The notes: generated by a model from the sequence alone, not told the origin. A stretch of DNA of 64,000 nucleotides from Conexibacter sp. CPCC 206217 (GCF_030646165.1 NZ_JAUTDO010000001.1:124001-188000), one strand, 5' to 3'; shown: positions 15,716 to 23,760, counted from the stretch's first letter. Made by a program: numbers and translations.

Positions 15716-16857
15716 CCGCCCACCGCCGCCGTCGCGGCCGGCCCGGGCGGCGCCGGCTTCGGCGGGTCCCAGCCGTAGGCGGCGCAGGCGTTGTCGCAGA
15801 AGACCTTGCGCTCCCAGCCGTGCGGCAGCTGGCGCGCGACGTAGTCCGGGTCGTCGAACGTGATGTGCGGGTAGTCGGTCGAGAAGCAGAGGATGTCGTC
15901 CATCCCGTCGACCGTCTGCAGCAGCGTCGCGAGGCCGTCGGAGGCGTCGTGGCTCTTCTCGATCGGCTGCGTCGCCAGCTTGACGTAGTCGTGGATGTAC
16001 TCGCTCGGCCAGCGTCTGACCCACGGCGATTCGAGTCTGAGGTAGTGGGCGTGCTGGTCCAGCCGCCAGATCGCGCCCGGCAGCCAGGCGATCCCGTACT
16101 CCTTCACGACGAGGTGGATGTCGGGGAACTTCTCGAACACCCCGTGGACGATGAAGCTGGAGATGTGGTGCGCCGCCTGCTGGCTCTGCAGCGAGGTGAA
16201 CTCGACGACCGTCATGAACGGCCCGGGCACGGCGCGCATCGAGACGTTCGGGCGGTCCGAGCCGGCCGGGTGGATCGACAGCGCCAGCCCCATCTCGGCG
16301 GCGGCGGCATAGATCGGGTGGTAGATCGGATCGCCGAACGGGCGTCCCAGCGGCGAGCCGGCGAGCAGCACCCCGACCATCTGCGAGTGGTCGCCGACGC
16401 GGCGGATCTCCTGCGCGGCCAGCTCCGGCATCCCGAACGGCGCGACGACGAGGCCGGCGAGGCGGTCGTCGCGTGTCAGCCACTGCTCGATGTTCCAGTC
16501 GTTCATCGCGCGGCAGACGGCCGCCGACAGGTACGGATTGAGGTGCGTCGCGAAGTCGCCGACGTCGTGCGTGAGGACCGCGCGGAAGTAGTTGTGGCGG
16601 TCCAGCAGCTGCTCGCGCATCATCTCGAAGCTGGAGCCGGGCAGCCCGCCCTCGGGCGGGAACGCGTCGGCACGGCGCGCAGAGTTGCTGAGCATCGCCG
16701 CGCCGGTCGTAGACGGCGGCTCCATCGGCTGCAGGGAGTGGGGATCCGCGGTCGCGTACTCGCGCCACGGCGCGGGCAGGTAGTCGAGGATCTCCTTGTC
16801 GCTCTTGGGGCGGTGGTGGACGTCGAGGTCCACGATCGGTCCGTCGTAGCGAGCCAT
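15712..16857 (-). CDS. Amidohydrolase-2 family protein, metal site intact
   Basis: 381 aa. N-terminal VDLDVHHRPKS with the Asp-x-His-type metal motif, mid-chain SIHPAGSDRP with the metal His, and late FSTDYPHITFDDP with the metal Asp. Family reactions are hydrolysis of cyclic amides or lactones, or non-oxidative decarboxylation of aromatic acids. It is preceded by its degenerate paralogue (1-bp overlap) and followed by the Rieske gene (4-bp overlap). Order in the operon suggests it acts on the imported compound. Confidence 0.9.
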   Translation of the reverse strand: MARYDGPIVDLDVHHRPKSDKEILDYLPAPWREYATADPHSLQPMEPPSTTGAAMLSNSARRADAFPPEGGLPGSSFEMMREQLLDRHNYFRAVLTHDVGDFATHLNPYLSAAVCRAMNDWNIEQWLTRDDRLAGLVVAPFGMPELAAQEIRRVGDHSQMVGVLLAGSPLGRPFGDPIYHPIYAAAAEMGLALSIHPAGSDRPNVSMRAVPGPFMTVVEFTSLQSQQAAHHISSFIVHGVFEKFPDIHLVVKEYGIAWLPGAIWRLDQHAHYLRLESPWVRRWPSEYIHDYVKLATQPIEKSHDASDGLATLLQTVDGMDDILCFSTDYPHITFDDPDYVARQLPHGWERKVFCDNACAAYGWDPPKPAPPGPAATAAVGG

Positions 16858-18014
16858 CAGGCTCCCTTCTCGCTCGTGGTCTGGGCGGCGGCGGTCGCGG
16901 TCGCTGCGCCGGCGTCGGGTCCGGCGCCGGCGCGGCGCGCGCGTCCCGGCCAGCGGAAGAACTCGTCGGCGTTGGCGCCGAAGACCCGCTCGTGCCACCC
17001 CTCGGGCAGCCGCGCGCGGATCGCCGCGGGCGGCTCCGCGATCGAGCTGGGATAGCCGCTCGTGTACATCAGCAGCTCGTCGAAGCCCGCGACCGTGCCG
17101 AGCGCCGTCGCCAGCCGCTCCGGCTGTCTGGGCGACTCCAGCGACAGCGTCCCGAGCCGCACGCGCTCGAGGAAGACCTCCGACGGCGGCCGCAGCAGCC
17201 AGGGCACCTCCTTCGAGTTCGTCTTGAACCAGAAGTCGAGCCGCCAGAGGTACGCCGCCACCCACGTGGCGCCGCCGCCCGCGACCATCACGCGCAGGTT
17301 CGGGAAGCGGTCGAACAGCCCCTGCGTGATCATGCTGCCGATGTGGCCGGTGAGCGCCTGCACGCCCCATGCCGCGTACTCGCCGTAGGTCGCCGGCAGC
17401 CCGCCCGCGACCGGGGTGCTGTCGAGCGCGGAGACCCCGTCGCTGCCGATCTGCAGCACGATCGGCAGGTCCAGCTCGGCCGCCGCCTCGTAGATCGGCA
17501 GGTAGGCGGCATGGCCGAACGGGCGTCCGAGCCCGTTGACGCCCATCGCGACGCCGACCATCCGCTCGTGTCTGCCGTACTCGCGCACGTCGGCGGCGGC
17601 GTCCTCGGGGACGGCGCTGCAGATCAGCACGAGGCCGTGCAGGCGCTCGTCGCGCTCCAGCCACTCCGCGATCGTCCACTGGTTGGCGGCGCGCCCGACC
17701 GCGCGCGCGAGGTGGTAGTGGCTGACGCCCATCGCCAGCAGCCCCTCCTCGTAGCCGAGCACGACGCGCTCGGCGCCCTCGTGGTCGAGCAGCTGCGCGC
17801 GCAGCGTCGCGAGGTCGCTGCCGGGCACGCCCTCCGCCGGCCACGCGTCGGCCTGCTTGGCGCCGAGCGGGTTGCGGTAGAGCCACTGCGAGCGGACCTG
17901 GATCGGGCCGCCGCGGTCGCCCGGGCGCATCACGATCTCGCGCCAGCCGGAGTCGAGGTAGTCGGCGAGCGTCGCCGTCGACGGCCACTCGTGGAACGCA
18001 AGCGCGTCGATCAT
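16857..18014 (-). CDS. Amidohydrolase-2 family paralogue lacking the metal ligands (likely pseudoenzyme)
   Basis: 385 aa, full length, co-linear with the adjacent amidohydrolase (both have ESDLYL-like helices, RPFGHAAYLPIYEAAAE, LFDRFPNLRVMVAGGG). Every metal position is changed: the start reads IDALAFHEWP rather than DxHxH-like, the mid-chain His segment is VLQIGSDG rather than IHPAGSD, and the late Asp segment is YTSGYPSSI rather than FSTDYPHI. The reading frame is intact with normal codon bias, so it is kept, not decaying. It may form a heteromer with the active paralogue or bind ligand only. Overlaps the ATPase gene by 4 bp and its paralogue by 1 bp. Confidence 0.85.
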   Translation of the reverse strand: MIDALAFHEWPSTATLADYLDSGWREIVMRPGDRGGPIQVRSQWLYRNPLGAKQADAWPAEGVPGSDLATLRAQLLDHEGAERVVLGYEEGLLAMGVSHYHLARAVGRAANQWTIAEWLERDERLHGLVLICSAVPEDAAADVREYGRHERMVGVAMGVNGLGRPFGHAAYLPIYEAAAELDLPIVLQIGSDGVSALDSTPVAGGLPATYGEYAAWGVQALTGHIGSMITQGLFDRFPNLRVMVAGGGATWVAAYLWRLDFWFKTNSKEVPWLLRPPSEVFLERVRLGTLSLESPRQPERLATALGTVAGFDELLMYTSGYPSSIAEPPAAIRARLPEGWHERVFGANADEFFRWPGRARRAGAGPDAGAATATAAAQTTSEKGA

Positions 18015-18835
18015 GCGACAGCCTCCTGGGCCTGCGCCTGCGTCTCGGCGCGGAACGTCTCCAGCACCTCGTCGCGCAGCCGCTCCCAGATGACATGGAC
18101 CTGGGCGGTGAACTCGTCGGTGTGGCGGATCTCCAGCTGCCGCGGGCGCGGCAGGTCGATCACGTACTCGGCGGCGATGCGGCCCGGCCGGGCCGACATC
18201 AGCAGCACGCGATCGGACAGGTAGACCGCCTCCTCGATCTGGTGCGTCACGAACAGGACGGTCTTCTTGCGCAGCTCCCAGATGCGCAGCAGCTCGGCCT
18301 GCATCAGCTCGCGCGTCTGCGCGTCGAGCGCGCCGAACGGCTCGTCCATCAGCAGGATCTCAGGGTCGACGAGCAGCGCCCGCGCGAGGTTCGCGCGCTG
18401 GCGCATGCCGCCGGAGAGCTGGTGCGGGTAGCGGTCGGCGAACTGCTGCAGCCCCGTCAGCCGCAGCAGCTCGTCGGCCTCCTGCCGGGCCGCTCTCATG
18501 TCGCTGCCGGTGAACTCGGCGCCCATCAGGATGTTGCTGCGGACGGTCCGCCACGGCAGCAGCGAGTCGTTCTGGAAGACGAAGCCGACGTCGGTGCGCG
18601 GCCCCGTCACCTCCTTGTCGTTGACGAGCACGCGGCCGGCGCTGGCGCGGTCGAGCCCGTCGATGATCTTCAGCAGGCTCGACTTGCCGCAGCCGCTGGG
18701 GCCCAGCAGCGAGACGAACTCGCCGGGCGCGGCGGAGAGGCTGACGTCGTCGATCGCGAGGACCGCCTCCTCCTCGTAGCCGAACTGGCGCGAGACGTGG
18801 TCGACGACGACGCGCTGGATGGTCGTGCTGCTCAT
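18011..18835 (-). CDS. ABC transporter ATP-binding protein (nitrate/sulfonate/taurine type)
   Basis: 274 aa. Walker A GPSGCGKSS, Q-loop VFQNDSLLPW, signature LSGGMRQRANLARAL, Walker B ILLMDEPFGALD, H-loop VTHQIEEA: all canonical for the SsuB/TauB group. Four-base overlaps with the permease upstream and the degenerate amidohydrolase downstream. Its binding protein is probably the lipoprotein at 10985-12058, encoded in a separate convergent unit. Confidence 0.93.
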   Translation of the reverse strand: MSSTTIQRVVVDHVSRQFGYEEEAVLAIDDVSLSAAPGEFVSLLGPSGCGKSSLLKIIDGLDRASAGRVLVNDKEVTGPRTDVGFVFQNDSLLPWRTVRSNILMGAEFTGSDMRAARQEADELLRLTGLQQFADRYPHQLSGGMRQRANLARALLVDPEILLMDEPFGALDAQTRELMQAELLRIWELRKKTVLFVTHQIEEAVYLSDRVLLMSARPGRIAAEYVIDLPRPRQLEIRHTDEFTAQVHVIWERLRDEVLETFRAETQAQAQEAVA

Positions 18836-19731
18836 TGTCCCTTCCCCTTGTCGCGTTGGACGCGCCACGGCGCGACGGTCTGCTCCAGCTTGGTGAGCGC
18901 GATCGAGGCGATCACGCCGAGGCCGGACAGCAGCACGATGCCGGCGAAGACGCGCGGCGTGTCGAAGACGGTCGCGGCGTTGGAGATCGCGAAGCCGATC
19001 CCGTCGAGCGAGCCGAACAGCTCGACGACGAAGATGCCGACGAGCGCTCTCGCGACGGCCATCCGCAGGCCCGCGATGATGAACGACAGCGCCGAGGGCA
19101 GCCGCACCTTCGTGATCAGCTGCCACTGGCTGGCGCCGAAGGAGCGGGCGGCGTCGAGGTGCGCCTGCTCGACCTCGCGCGTGCCCGCGGCCGTGTTGAT
19201 GATGATCGGGAACGACGCGATGAACATGATCATCAGCGCCTTCGAGGTGATCCCGATCCCGAACCAGATGATGAAGAGCGGGGTCAGCGCCAGCAGCGGC
19301 GTCGCGTTGAGCGCGGAGACGAGCGGGTTCAGCAGGCCCCAGACGGTGCGCGAGAGGCCCATCGCGAAGCCGAGCGCGAGCCCGATCACGCACGCGAGGC
19401 CGAAGCCGATCGCGAACTCCTGCGCGCTCGTCGAGAGCGCCGACAGGATGTCGCCGCTGGTGATCCACTCCCACAGGTCGCTGGCGACGTCGGAGACCGG
19501 CACGAAGAACGCCGCGTTGGTGACGAAGAACTGCCCGACGATCTCCCAGGCGGCCAGCACGAAGAGGATCGAGATGACGCCGAGCAGCCGCTGCGACTGC
19601 CACCACTGCTGCCTCCGTCGCGGTGCTGAGAGCGGCACGTGTTGGGCTGAGGCCTCGGCTGGCGGCGTCGACGTGCCGTGATCGACGCGACCGGGATCGA
19701 TGCGACCTGCGGCCTGGGTATGGCTAGGCAT
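18832..19731 (-). CDS. ABC transporter permease (nitrate/sulfonate/taurine type)
   Basis: 299 aa with about six hydrophobic segments. The EAA-type cytoplasmic loop DAARSFGASQWQLITKVRLPSAL fits the SsuC/TauC family. A 45-residue polar N-terminal extension precedes the first membrane helix. First gene of the - strand operon that runs to 12197. A GAGGAG-type ribosome site lies 9-10 nt before the ATG, and a good promoter (TTGTAG-N17-TACTAT) sits 27-55 bp upstream. Confidence 0.92.
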   Translation of the reverse strand: MPSHTQAAGRIDPGRVDHGTSTPPAEASAQHVPLSAPRRRQQWWQSQRLLGVISILFVLAAWEIVGQFFVTNAAFFVPVSDVASDLWEWITSGDILSALSTSAQEFAIGFGLACVIGLALGFAMGLSRTVWGLLNPLVSALNATPLLALTPLFIIWFGIGITSKALMIMFIASFPIIINTAAGTREVEQAHLDAARSFGASQWQLITKVRLPSALSFIIAGLRMAVARALVGIFVVELFGSLDGIGFAISNAATVFDTPRVFAGIVLLSGLGVIASIALTKLEQTVAPWRVQRDKGKGQ

Positions 19732-19757
19732 GACGTTCTCTCCTCATGGCGCAAACC

Positions 19758-19786
19758 ATAGTAGGTTGCAATCATCGGCGCTACAA
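19758..19786 (-). promoter_or_regulatory. Promoter of the ABC-amidohydrolase-Rieske-CoA-transferase operon
   Basis: On the - strand TTGTAG (19786-19781), a 17-bp spacer, then TACTAT (19763-19758). Spacing is ideal for a housekeeping sigma factor. The -35 overlaps the -10 of the divergent MFS promoter, so the two cannot be occupied at once. Confidence 0.6.
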
Positions 19787-19787
19787 T
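19782..19787 (+). promoter_or_regulatory. -10 box of the MFS carrier gene
   Basis: TACAAT ends eight bases before the GTG at 19796, placing the transcription start at or close to the start codon (leaderless or nearly so). Five of its bases are shared with the -35 of the divergent operon. Confidence 0.45.
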
Positions 19788-19795
19788 AGTTGGGG

Positions 19796-21058
19796 GTGAA
19801 AGTAATTTTGGCCGGGGAGAGAGCCAGAGGCCGGCGCGCCGCGCTCATGCACACGCGCACGCGCGAGGAGCTGCTGCTGGCGACCGCCGGCATGGGCGCC
19901 GTCAACATGGCGAGCCTCGGCGTGACTGCGCTCAGCCCGCAGATCCAGGAGACGTTCGACCTCTCGACGACCGCGATCGGCCTGCTCGTCTCGACCGTCT
20001 TCGCGGCCGCCGCGCTCGTGTCGGTCCCGTCGGGGAGGCTGACCGACCGCATCGGCGCGCGCCGAACGCTGACGATCGCGCAGCTGGCCGGCGCCGCTGC
20101 CGTCGTGCTCGTCGCGCTCGCGCCGCACGTCGCCGTCGTCTACGCCGGCGTCGCGGCGGTCGGCCTCGCCTACGGGCTGCTGAACCCGGCCACCAACGCG
20201 CTCGCGAGCGCCGGCCTGCCGAAGCGGCGCCGCGGCTTCGGGATGAGCATCAAGCAGACCGGCGTGACGCTCGGCGGCTCCGCCGCGGCGCTCGTGCTGC
20301 CGCCGCTGGCGAGCCTCACCTCGTGGCGACCGGCGCTCGCGGTGCCGGCCGTCGCGTGCGTGCTGGTCGCCGCCTGGGGGTTGCGCCCGAGCGTCCCGGA
20401 CCATCCCACGGCCGCCGCCGCGCCGCCGCCGCCGGTCGTGCGCCCGCCCGGCTACATGCTCGCGACGATGCGCGTCTACGGCTTCGCGATGGCCGGGATC
20501 CAGCTGGCGCTGTTCGCCTACCTGCCGGTCTACCTGTCCGACGAGAAGGGGCTCTCGCACGCGCTCGCGGGCCTCGGCTACTTCGTCGCGCTCTCGTTCG
20601 GCACCTGCGGGCGGCTGCTGTGGGGCCTCACCTCCGACCGGCTCGGCAGACGCGCGCTGCCGCTCAGCGGGATCGGCCTCGGCTCGGCGGCGTGCCTGCT
20701 GCTGCTGCTCGCCTCCAGCGGCGCGACCGTGTGGATCGCGCTGGCGCTGGTCGGCGTCTGCGCAGTCGGCTGGAACGGCGTCTTCCACGCGTTCGTGACC
20801 GAGACGACGCCGATCCAGACGATCGGCCACGCCTCCTCGATCGCGTTCTTCTTCATCTACGGCGGCTCGATCTGCGTGCCGCCGCTGATCGGCGTGATCT
20901 CCGACGACGGCGCCGCCTGGACGACGGCGTGGCTGGCGGCGGCCGGGGTGACCGCGGCGCTCGCGCTGCTGCTGGGCAGCCTCGCGCTCTACGCCTCGCG
21001 CACGCGCGTACCGCCGACGACGAGGAAGACGCCGTCCTCGCCAGTCTCGACCGGGTAG
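19796..21058 (+). CDS. Major facilitator superfamily transporter
   Basis: About 420 aa, 12 predicted membrane segments. The loop 2-3 motif is GRLTDRIGARRTL (MFS motif A), repeated in the second half as GLTSDRLGRRALP. The group resembles small-acid and cyanate-type MFS carriers. GTG 19796 is chosen because of the near-adjacent -10 TACAAT; an ATG at 19847 (MHTRTREE) would remove a basic stretch. Divergent from the ABC operon, so two import routes are controlled from one region. Its last 70 bp overlap the 3' end of the convergent Rieske gene. Confidence 0.87.
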   Translation: MKVILAGERARGRRAALMHTRTREELLLATAGMGAVNMASLGVTALSPQIQETFDLSTTAIGLLVSTVFAAAALVSVPSGRLTDRIGARRTLTIAQLAGAAAVVLVALAPHVAVVYAGVAAVGLAYGLLNPATNALASAGLPKRRRGFGMSIKQTGVTLGGSAAALVLPPLASLTSWRPALAVPAVACVLVAAWGLRPSVPDHPTAAAAPPPPVVRPPGYMLATMRVYGFAMAGIQLALFAYLPVYLSDEKGLSHALAGLGYFVALSFGTCGRLLWGLTSDRLGRRALPLSGIGLGSAACLLLLLASSGATVWIALALVGVCAVGWNGVFHAFVTETTPIQTIGHASSIAFFFIYGGSICVPPLIGVISDDGAAWTTAWLAAAGVTAALALLLGSLALYASRTRVPPTTRKTPSSPVSTG

Positions 21059-21405
21059 GCGATCACGCGCTTGCTCGTGATCCCGCCGACGGCGCGGCCG
21101 GTGGCGAGGTGGAACTCCCATGCGTGCCACGGGCAGCGCACGACCTCGTCCTCGAGGCCGTAGACGAGCTCGTCGGGATCCGACGGCAGCATCGTGCCGC
21201 CGACCTTGCCGAAGCACAGCGGCGCGCCCATGTGCGGACAGCCGTTGCGGATCGCGAAGAAGCCTCTGGCGGTGCGGATCACGGCGACCTCGCGGCCCTC
21301 GACCTCGTGCAGCCTGAATTCGCCGAGCGGGAAGTCGGCGACGGCGCCGAGGCGATGGCGTCTCGGCTGTCTGGGCCCCTTGCGGGGCGCGTGCAGCGCG
21401 CTCAT
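20989..21405 (-). CDS. Stand-alone Rieske [2Fe-2S] protein, ferredoxin type
   Basis: 138 aa. Ligand pairs CPH (RNGCPHMGAPLCFG) and CPWHAWEFHL. It resembles the Rieske protein at 15332-15715 in layout (single domain, no anchor, Cys-Pro-His then Cys-Pro-Trp-His). ATGA overlap with the amidohydrolase upstream. The 3' end runs 70 bp into the convergent MFS gene, a long antiparallel coding overlap. Electron acceptor or donor partner not visible in the window. Confidence 0.88.
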   Translation of the reverse strand: MSALHAPRKGPRQPRRHRLGAVADFPLGEFRLHEVEGREVAVIRTARGFFAIRNGCPHMGAPLCFGKVGGTMLPSDPDELVYGLEDEVVRCPWHAWEFHLATGRAVGGITSKRVIAYPVETGEDGVFLVVGGTRVREA

Positions 21406-22466
21406 CGCAGCCGCCCCCCGAACAGCGCCGCGGCGTTGTCGTCGAACGCCGCCTTGACCGCGTCCGGGATGTGCTTGCCGACCGTGATGGGGTCGTCGTT
21501 GTCGTAGTGCGGGTAGTCGGAGCTGAAGACGAGCATCGAGGCGGCCTCGTTGAGGCCCATCAGCTTCCACAGGTCGTCGCGCTTGGCCGGCTCGTCCATC
21601 GGCTGCGTCGCGAAGCGAACCGACTCCAGCACGTACTCGCTCGGCGGGCGCTTGATCCACGGCACCTCGTAGCGGAAGTTCTGCCACTCCTTGTCCATCC
21701 GCCACATCGTCGTGACGACCCAGCTGAAGCCGAACTCGGTGAACAGCACTCTCAGTCTCGGGAAGCGCTCGAAGACACCGTCGAAGGCGAGGCTGACGAG
21801 GTGCGACTGGCCGATCTGCGGCAGCAGCGCGTGCCAGGCGGGGTAGGTGCGCGGGATCCCGCCCGCGAGCGCCGGCACGCCGGTGAAGGTCCCCTCGGCG
21901 CCGGTCGGGTGCAGCACGATCGGCATGCCGCACTCCTGCGCGGCCTCGTAGATCGGGTGGTGGTGTCGGTCGCCCATCGGCTTGTCGAGCAGCGGCAGCA
22001 GCGCCCCGATCACGCCGGGGTTTCCCGCCAGGCGGCGGATCTCGGCGGCGCCGGCGTGGGCGTCGTGGGTACTGATCACCGCCGACAGCTTGAAGCGGTC
22101 GTCGAGCCCGACCCAGTGCTCCAGCATGTAGTCGTTGACGGCCGAGGCGAGCACGGCGCAGGCGTCGGGATCGGTCCAGCCGGTCATCGCGCACCCCTCC
22201 ATCGGGATCAGGTTCGCGACCTCGACGTCGAAGCGGTCGAGCAGGTCCCGCGCCGCGTAGGCGGCGTCGGAGCCGGGGATGCCGCCGGAGGGCGGGACGG
22301 CGTCGGCGCGCAGGCCGCCGCTGGGGTTCTGGTAGCGGTTGGTCGGCCGCCCGGACCGCGACAGCGCGACCTCCCCCAGCTGCCGCGCCCATGCGGTCGG
22401 CATGTACGGCAGCAATGCGCTCATCTCGCCTGCGTAGGGATGCACGTCGCAGTCGAACTTCGCCAT
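21402..22466 (-). CDS. Amidohydrolase-2 family protein, metal site intact
   Basis: 354 aa. KFDCDVHPYAGEM (N-terminal metal motif), PIVLHPTGAEG (His), VFSSDYPHYDNDD (Asp and His). Start ATG 22466 with GAGGAGG seven bases before it; the frame extends upstream but that part reads as promoter. It is related to the 15712-16857 enzyme (same TQP-type segment and DYPH motif) and is followed by its own Rieske gene, so this is a second copy of the amidohydrolase-Rieske module without the CoA-transferase or lyase. Confidence 0.9.
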   Translation of the reverse strand: MAKFDCDVHPYAGEMSALLPYMPTAWARQLGEVALSRSGRPTNRYQNPSGGLRADAVPPSGGIPGSDAAYAARDLLDRFDVEVANLIPMEGCAMTGWTDPDACAVLASAVNDYMLEHWVGLDDRFKLSAVISTHDAHAGAAEIRRLAGNPGVIGALLPLLDKPMGDRHHHPIYEAAQECGMPIVLHPTGAEGTFTGVPALAGGIPRTYPAWHALLPQIGQSHLVSLAFDGVFERFPRLRVLFTEFGFSWVVTTMWRMDKEWQNFRYEVPWIKRPPSEYVLESVRFATQPMDEPAKRDDLWKLMGLNEAASMLVFSSDYPHYDNDDPITVGKHIPDAVKAAFDDNAAALFGGRLR

Positions 22467-22539
22467 CTGATCCTCCTCGCTCGCTCGCCTGACGGCGGAC
22501 CTTGCCGGGGTTGCTTTCACACCCTCCGGCGGCCAAATT

Positions 22540-22578
22540 CCTTTGGGCCAAGATAGTATGATACCCAAGGATATTGGG
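22540..22578. promoter_or_regulatory. Nested inverted repeats upstream of the amidohydrolase-Rieske pair
   Basis: Two symmetrical elements lie in the AT-richer region: CCCAA-ggata-TTGGG (22564-22578, perfect) and TTGG-g-CCAA (22543-22551). CCTTTGGG at 22540-22547 also faces CCCAAGG at 22564-22570 across a -10-like TACTAT (- strand, 22558-22553). The pattern suggests an operator cluster controlling the - strand pair. Confidence 0.45.
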
Positions 22579-22608
22579 AGGAGCGCTACTCGACGGCCGC
22601 TTCGAAGC

Positions 22609-23364
22609 TCAGCGCGGTCCCATCCGGAAGGCCGCGTCGAGCCGGATCACCTCGCCGTTGAGCATCGGGTTCTCGACGATGTGGCGCGCGAGCGCTGCGA
22701 ACTCGTGCGGGACCCCGAGCCGGCTCGGATGCGGGACCGATGCCGCCAGCGCCTCGCGCGTGGGCTGCGGCAGGTCCCCGAACAGCGGCGTCTCGAACAG
22801 GCCGGGCGCGATCGTGACGACGCGGATGCCGGCGGAGGCGAGGTCGCGCGCGGCGGTCAACGTGAGCGCGACGACACCGCCCTTGGAGGCGGCGTAGGCG
22901 GCCTGGCCGATCTGCCCGTCGTAGGCGGCGATCGACGCCGTGTTGACGATCACGCCGTTCTCGCCGTCTCTCAGCCGCTCGCTGCGCTGCATCGCCACGA
23001 CCGCGAGGCGCATCACGTTGAACGTGCCGACGAGGTTGACGTCGACGGTGCGCTGGAAGTCGGCGAGCGCGTGCGGCGTGCCTCTGCGCACGATCCGCGC
23101 GGTGAGCCCGACGCCGGCGCAGTTGACGACGACGCGCAGCGGGCCGCGCGCGGCGGCGGCGTCGACAGCGGCCTGCACCGCGCGTTCGTCGCGCACGTCG
23201 GCGGCGACGAACGCAAAGCGCCCCTCGCGCTCGACCCGCTCGCGCGCGGCGGGCAACCCGAGCACGACGACGTCGGCGCCGCGCCCGGCCAGCTCGATCG
23301 CCGTCGCGCGCCCGAGCCCCGACGCGCCGCCGGTGACCAATGCGACCACTCCGTCAAGCTGCAT
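22609..23364 (-). CDS. Short-chain dehydrogenase/reductase (HSD10/3-hydroxyacyl-CoA dehydrogenase-like)
   Basis: 251 aa. Cofactor motif VTGGASGLGRATAIEL, ADVRDERAV (Asp, NAD preference), NCAGV, catalytic Ser in NTASIAAYDGQ and the YAASKGG Tyr/Lys pair. The C-terminal PHPSRLGVPHEFA and NPMLNGEVIRLD match the type-2 3-hydroxyacyl-CoA dehydrogenase subgroup, so oxidation of a 3-hydroxyacyl-CoA is likely. ATG 23364 is preceded by GAGGAG. It is the last recognisable metabolic gene before the accessory island. Confidence 0.88.
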   Translation of the reverse strand: MQLDGVVALVTGGASGLGRATAIELAGRGADVVVLGLPAARERVEREGRFAFVAADVRDERAVQAAVDAAAARGPLRVVVNCAGVGLTARIVRRGTPHALADFQRTVDVNLVGTFNVMRLAVVAMQRSERLRDGENGVIVNTASIAAYDGQIGQAAYAASKGGVVALTLTAARDLASAGIRVVTIAPGLFETPLFGDLPQPTREALAASVPHPSRLGVPHEFAALARHIVENPMLNGEVIRLDAAFRMGPR

Positions 23365-23760
23365 CTCGCCGCGCTCCTCCTCTGTCGCCGCGTCCGGCGA
23401 CCGTCGTGTCCTCGCCACGAAGTGTGAGGGGCGAGCGCGCGGCGCGCAGTCTGGCCCGGCCCGCGGCCGCCGCCGGACCACGCCGACGATGCACCGATCG
23501 CGCGGCACTTCTCGACGAAGCGCCGGACCGGGTCGGACCCGTCGCATCGACAGCGGCGTCGGAGACCACTTCGACCAGCGCTGACTCGGGTCGCTCGGAG
23601 ATGACCGCTCCGATCGTGCCGGCAGGCCAGCACTGGCCGATCGTCGCGGATCTCTCAGGCGGTGACGACCTTCAACACGCGCTCGAACTGCTCGCCCAGC
23701 AAAGCAGCGCCAGACGGTTGCACCGCAGCGCGCTGCGGCGTACTGCGCGCGCCAATCGGC
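23365..23760. other. Non-coding or decayed stretch at island edge
   Basis: No gene with convincing codon bias or homology cues is visible in these 396 bp; open frames are short and antisense to each other. The left part (to about 23420) holds the leader and ribosome site of the SDR gene. The rest may be remnant sequence at the boundary of the accessory region. Confidence 0.4.
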
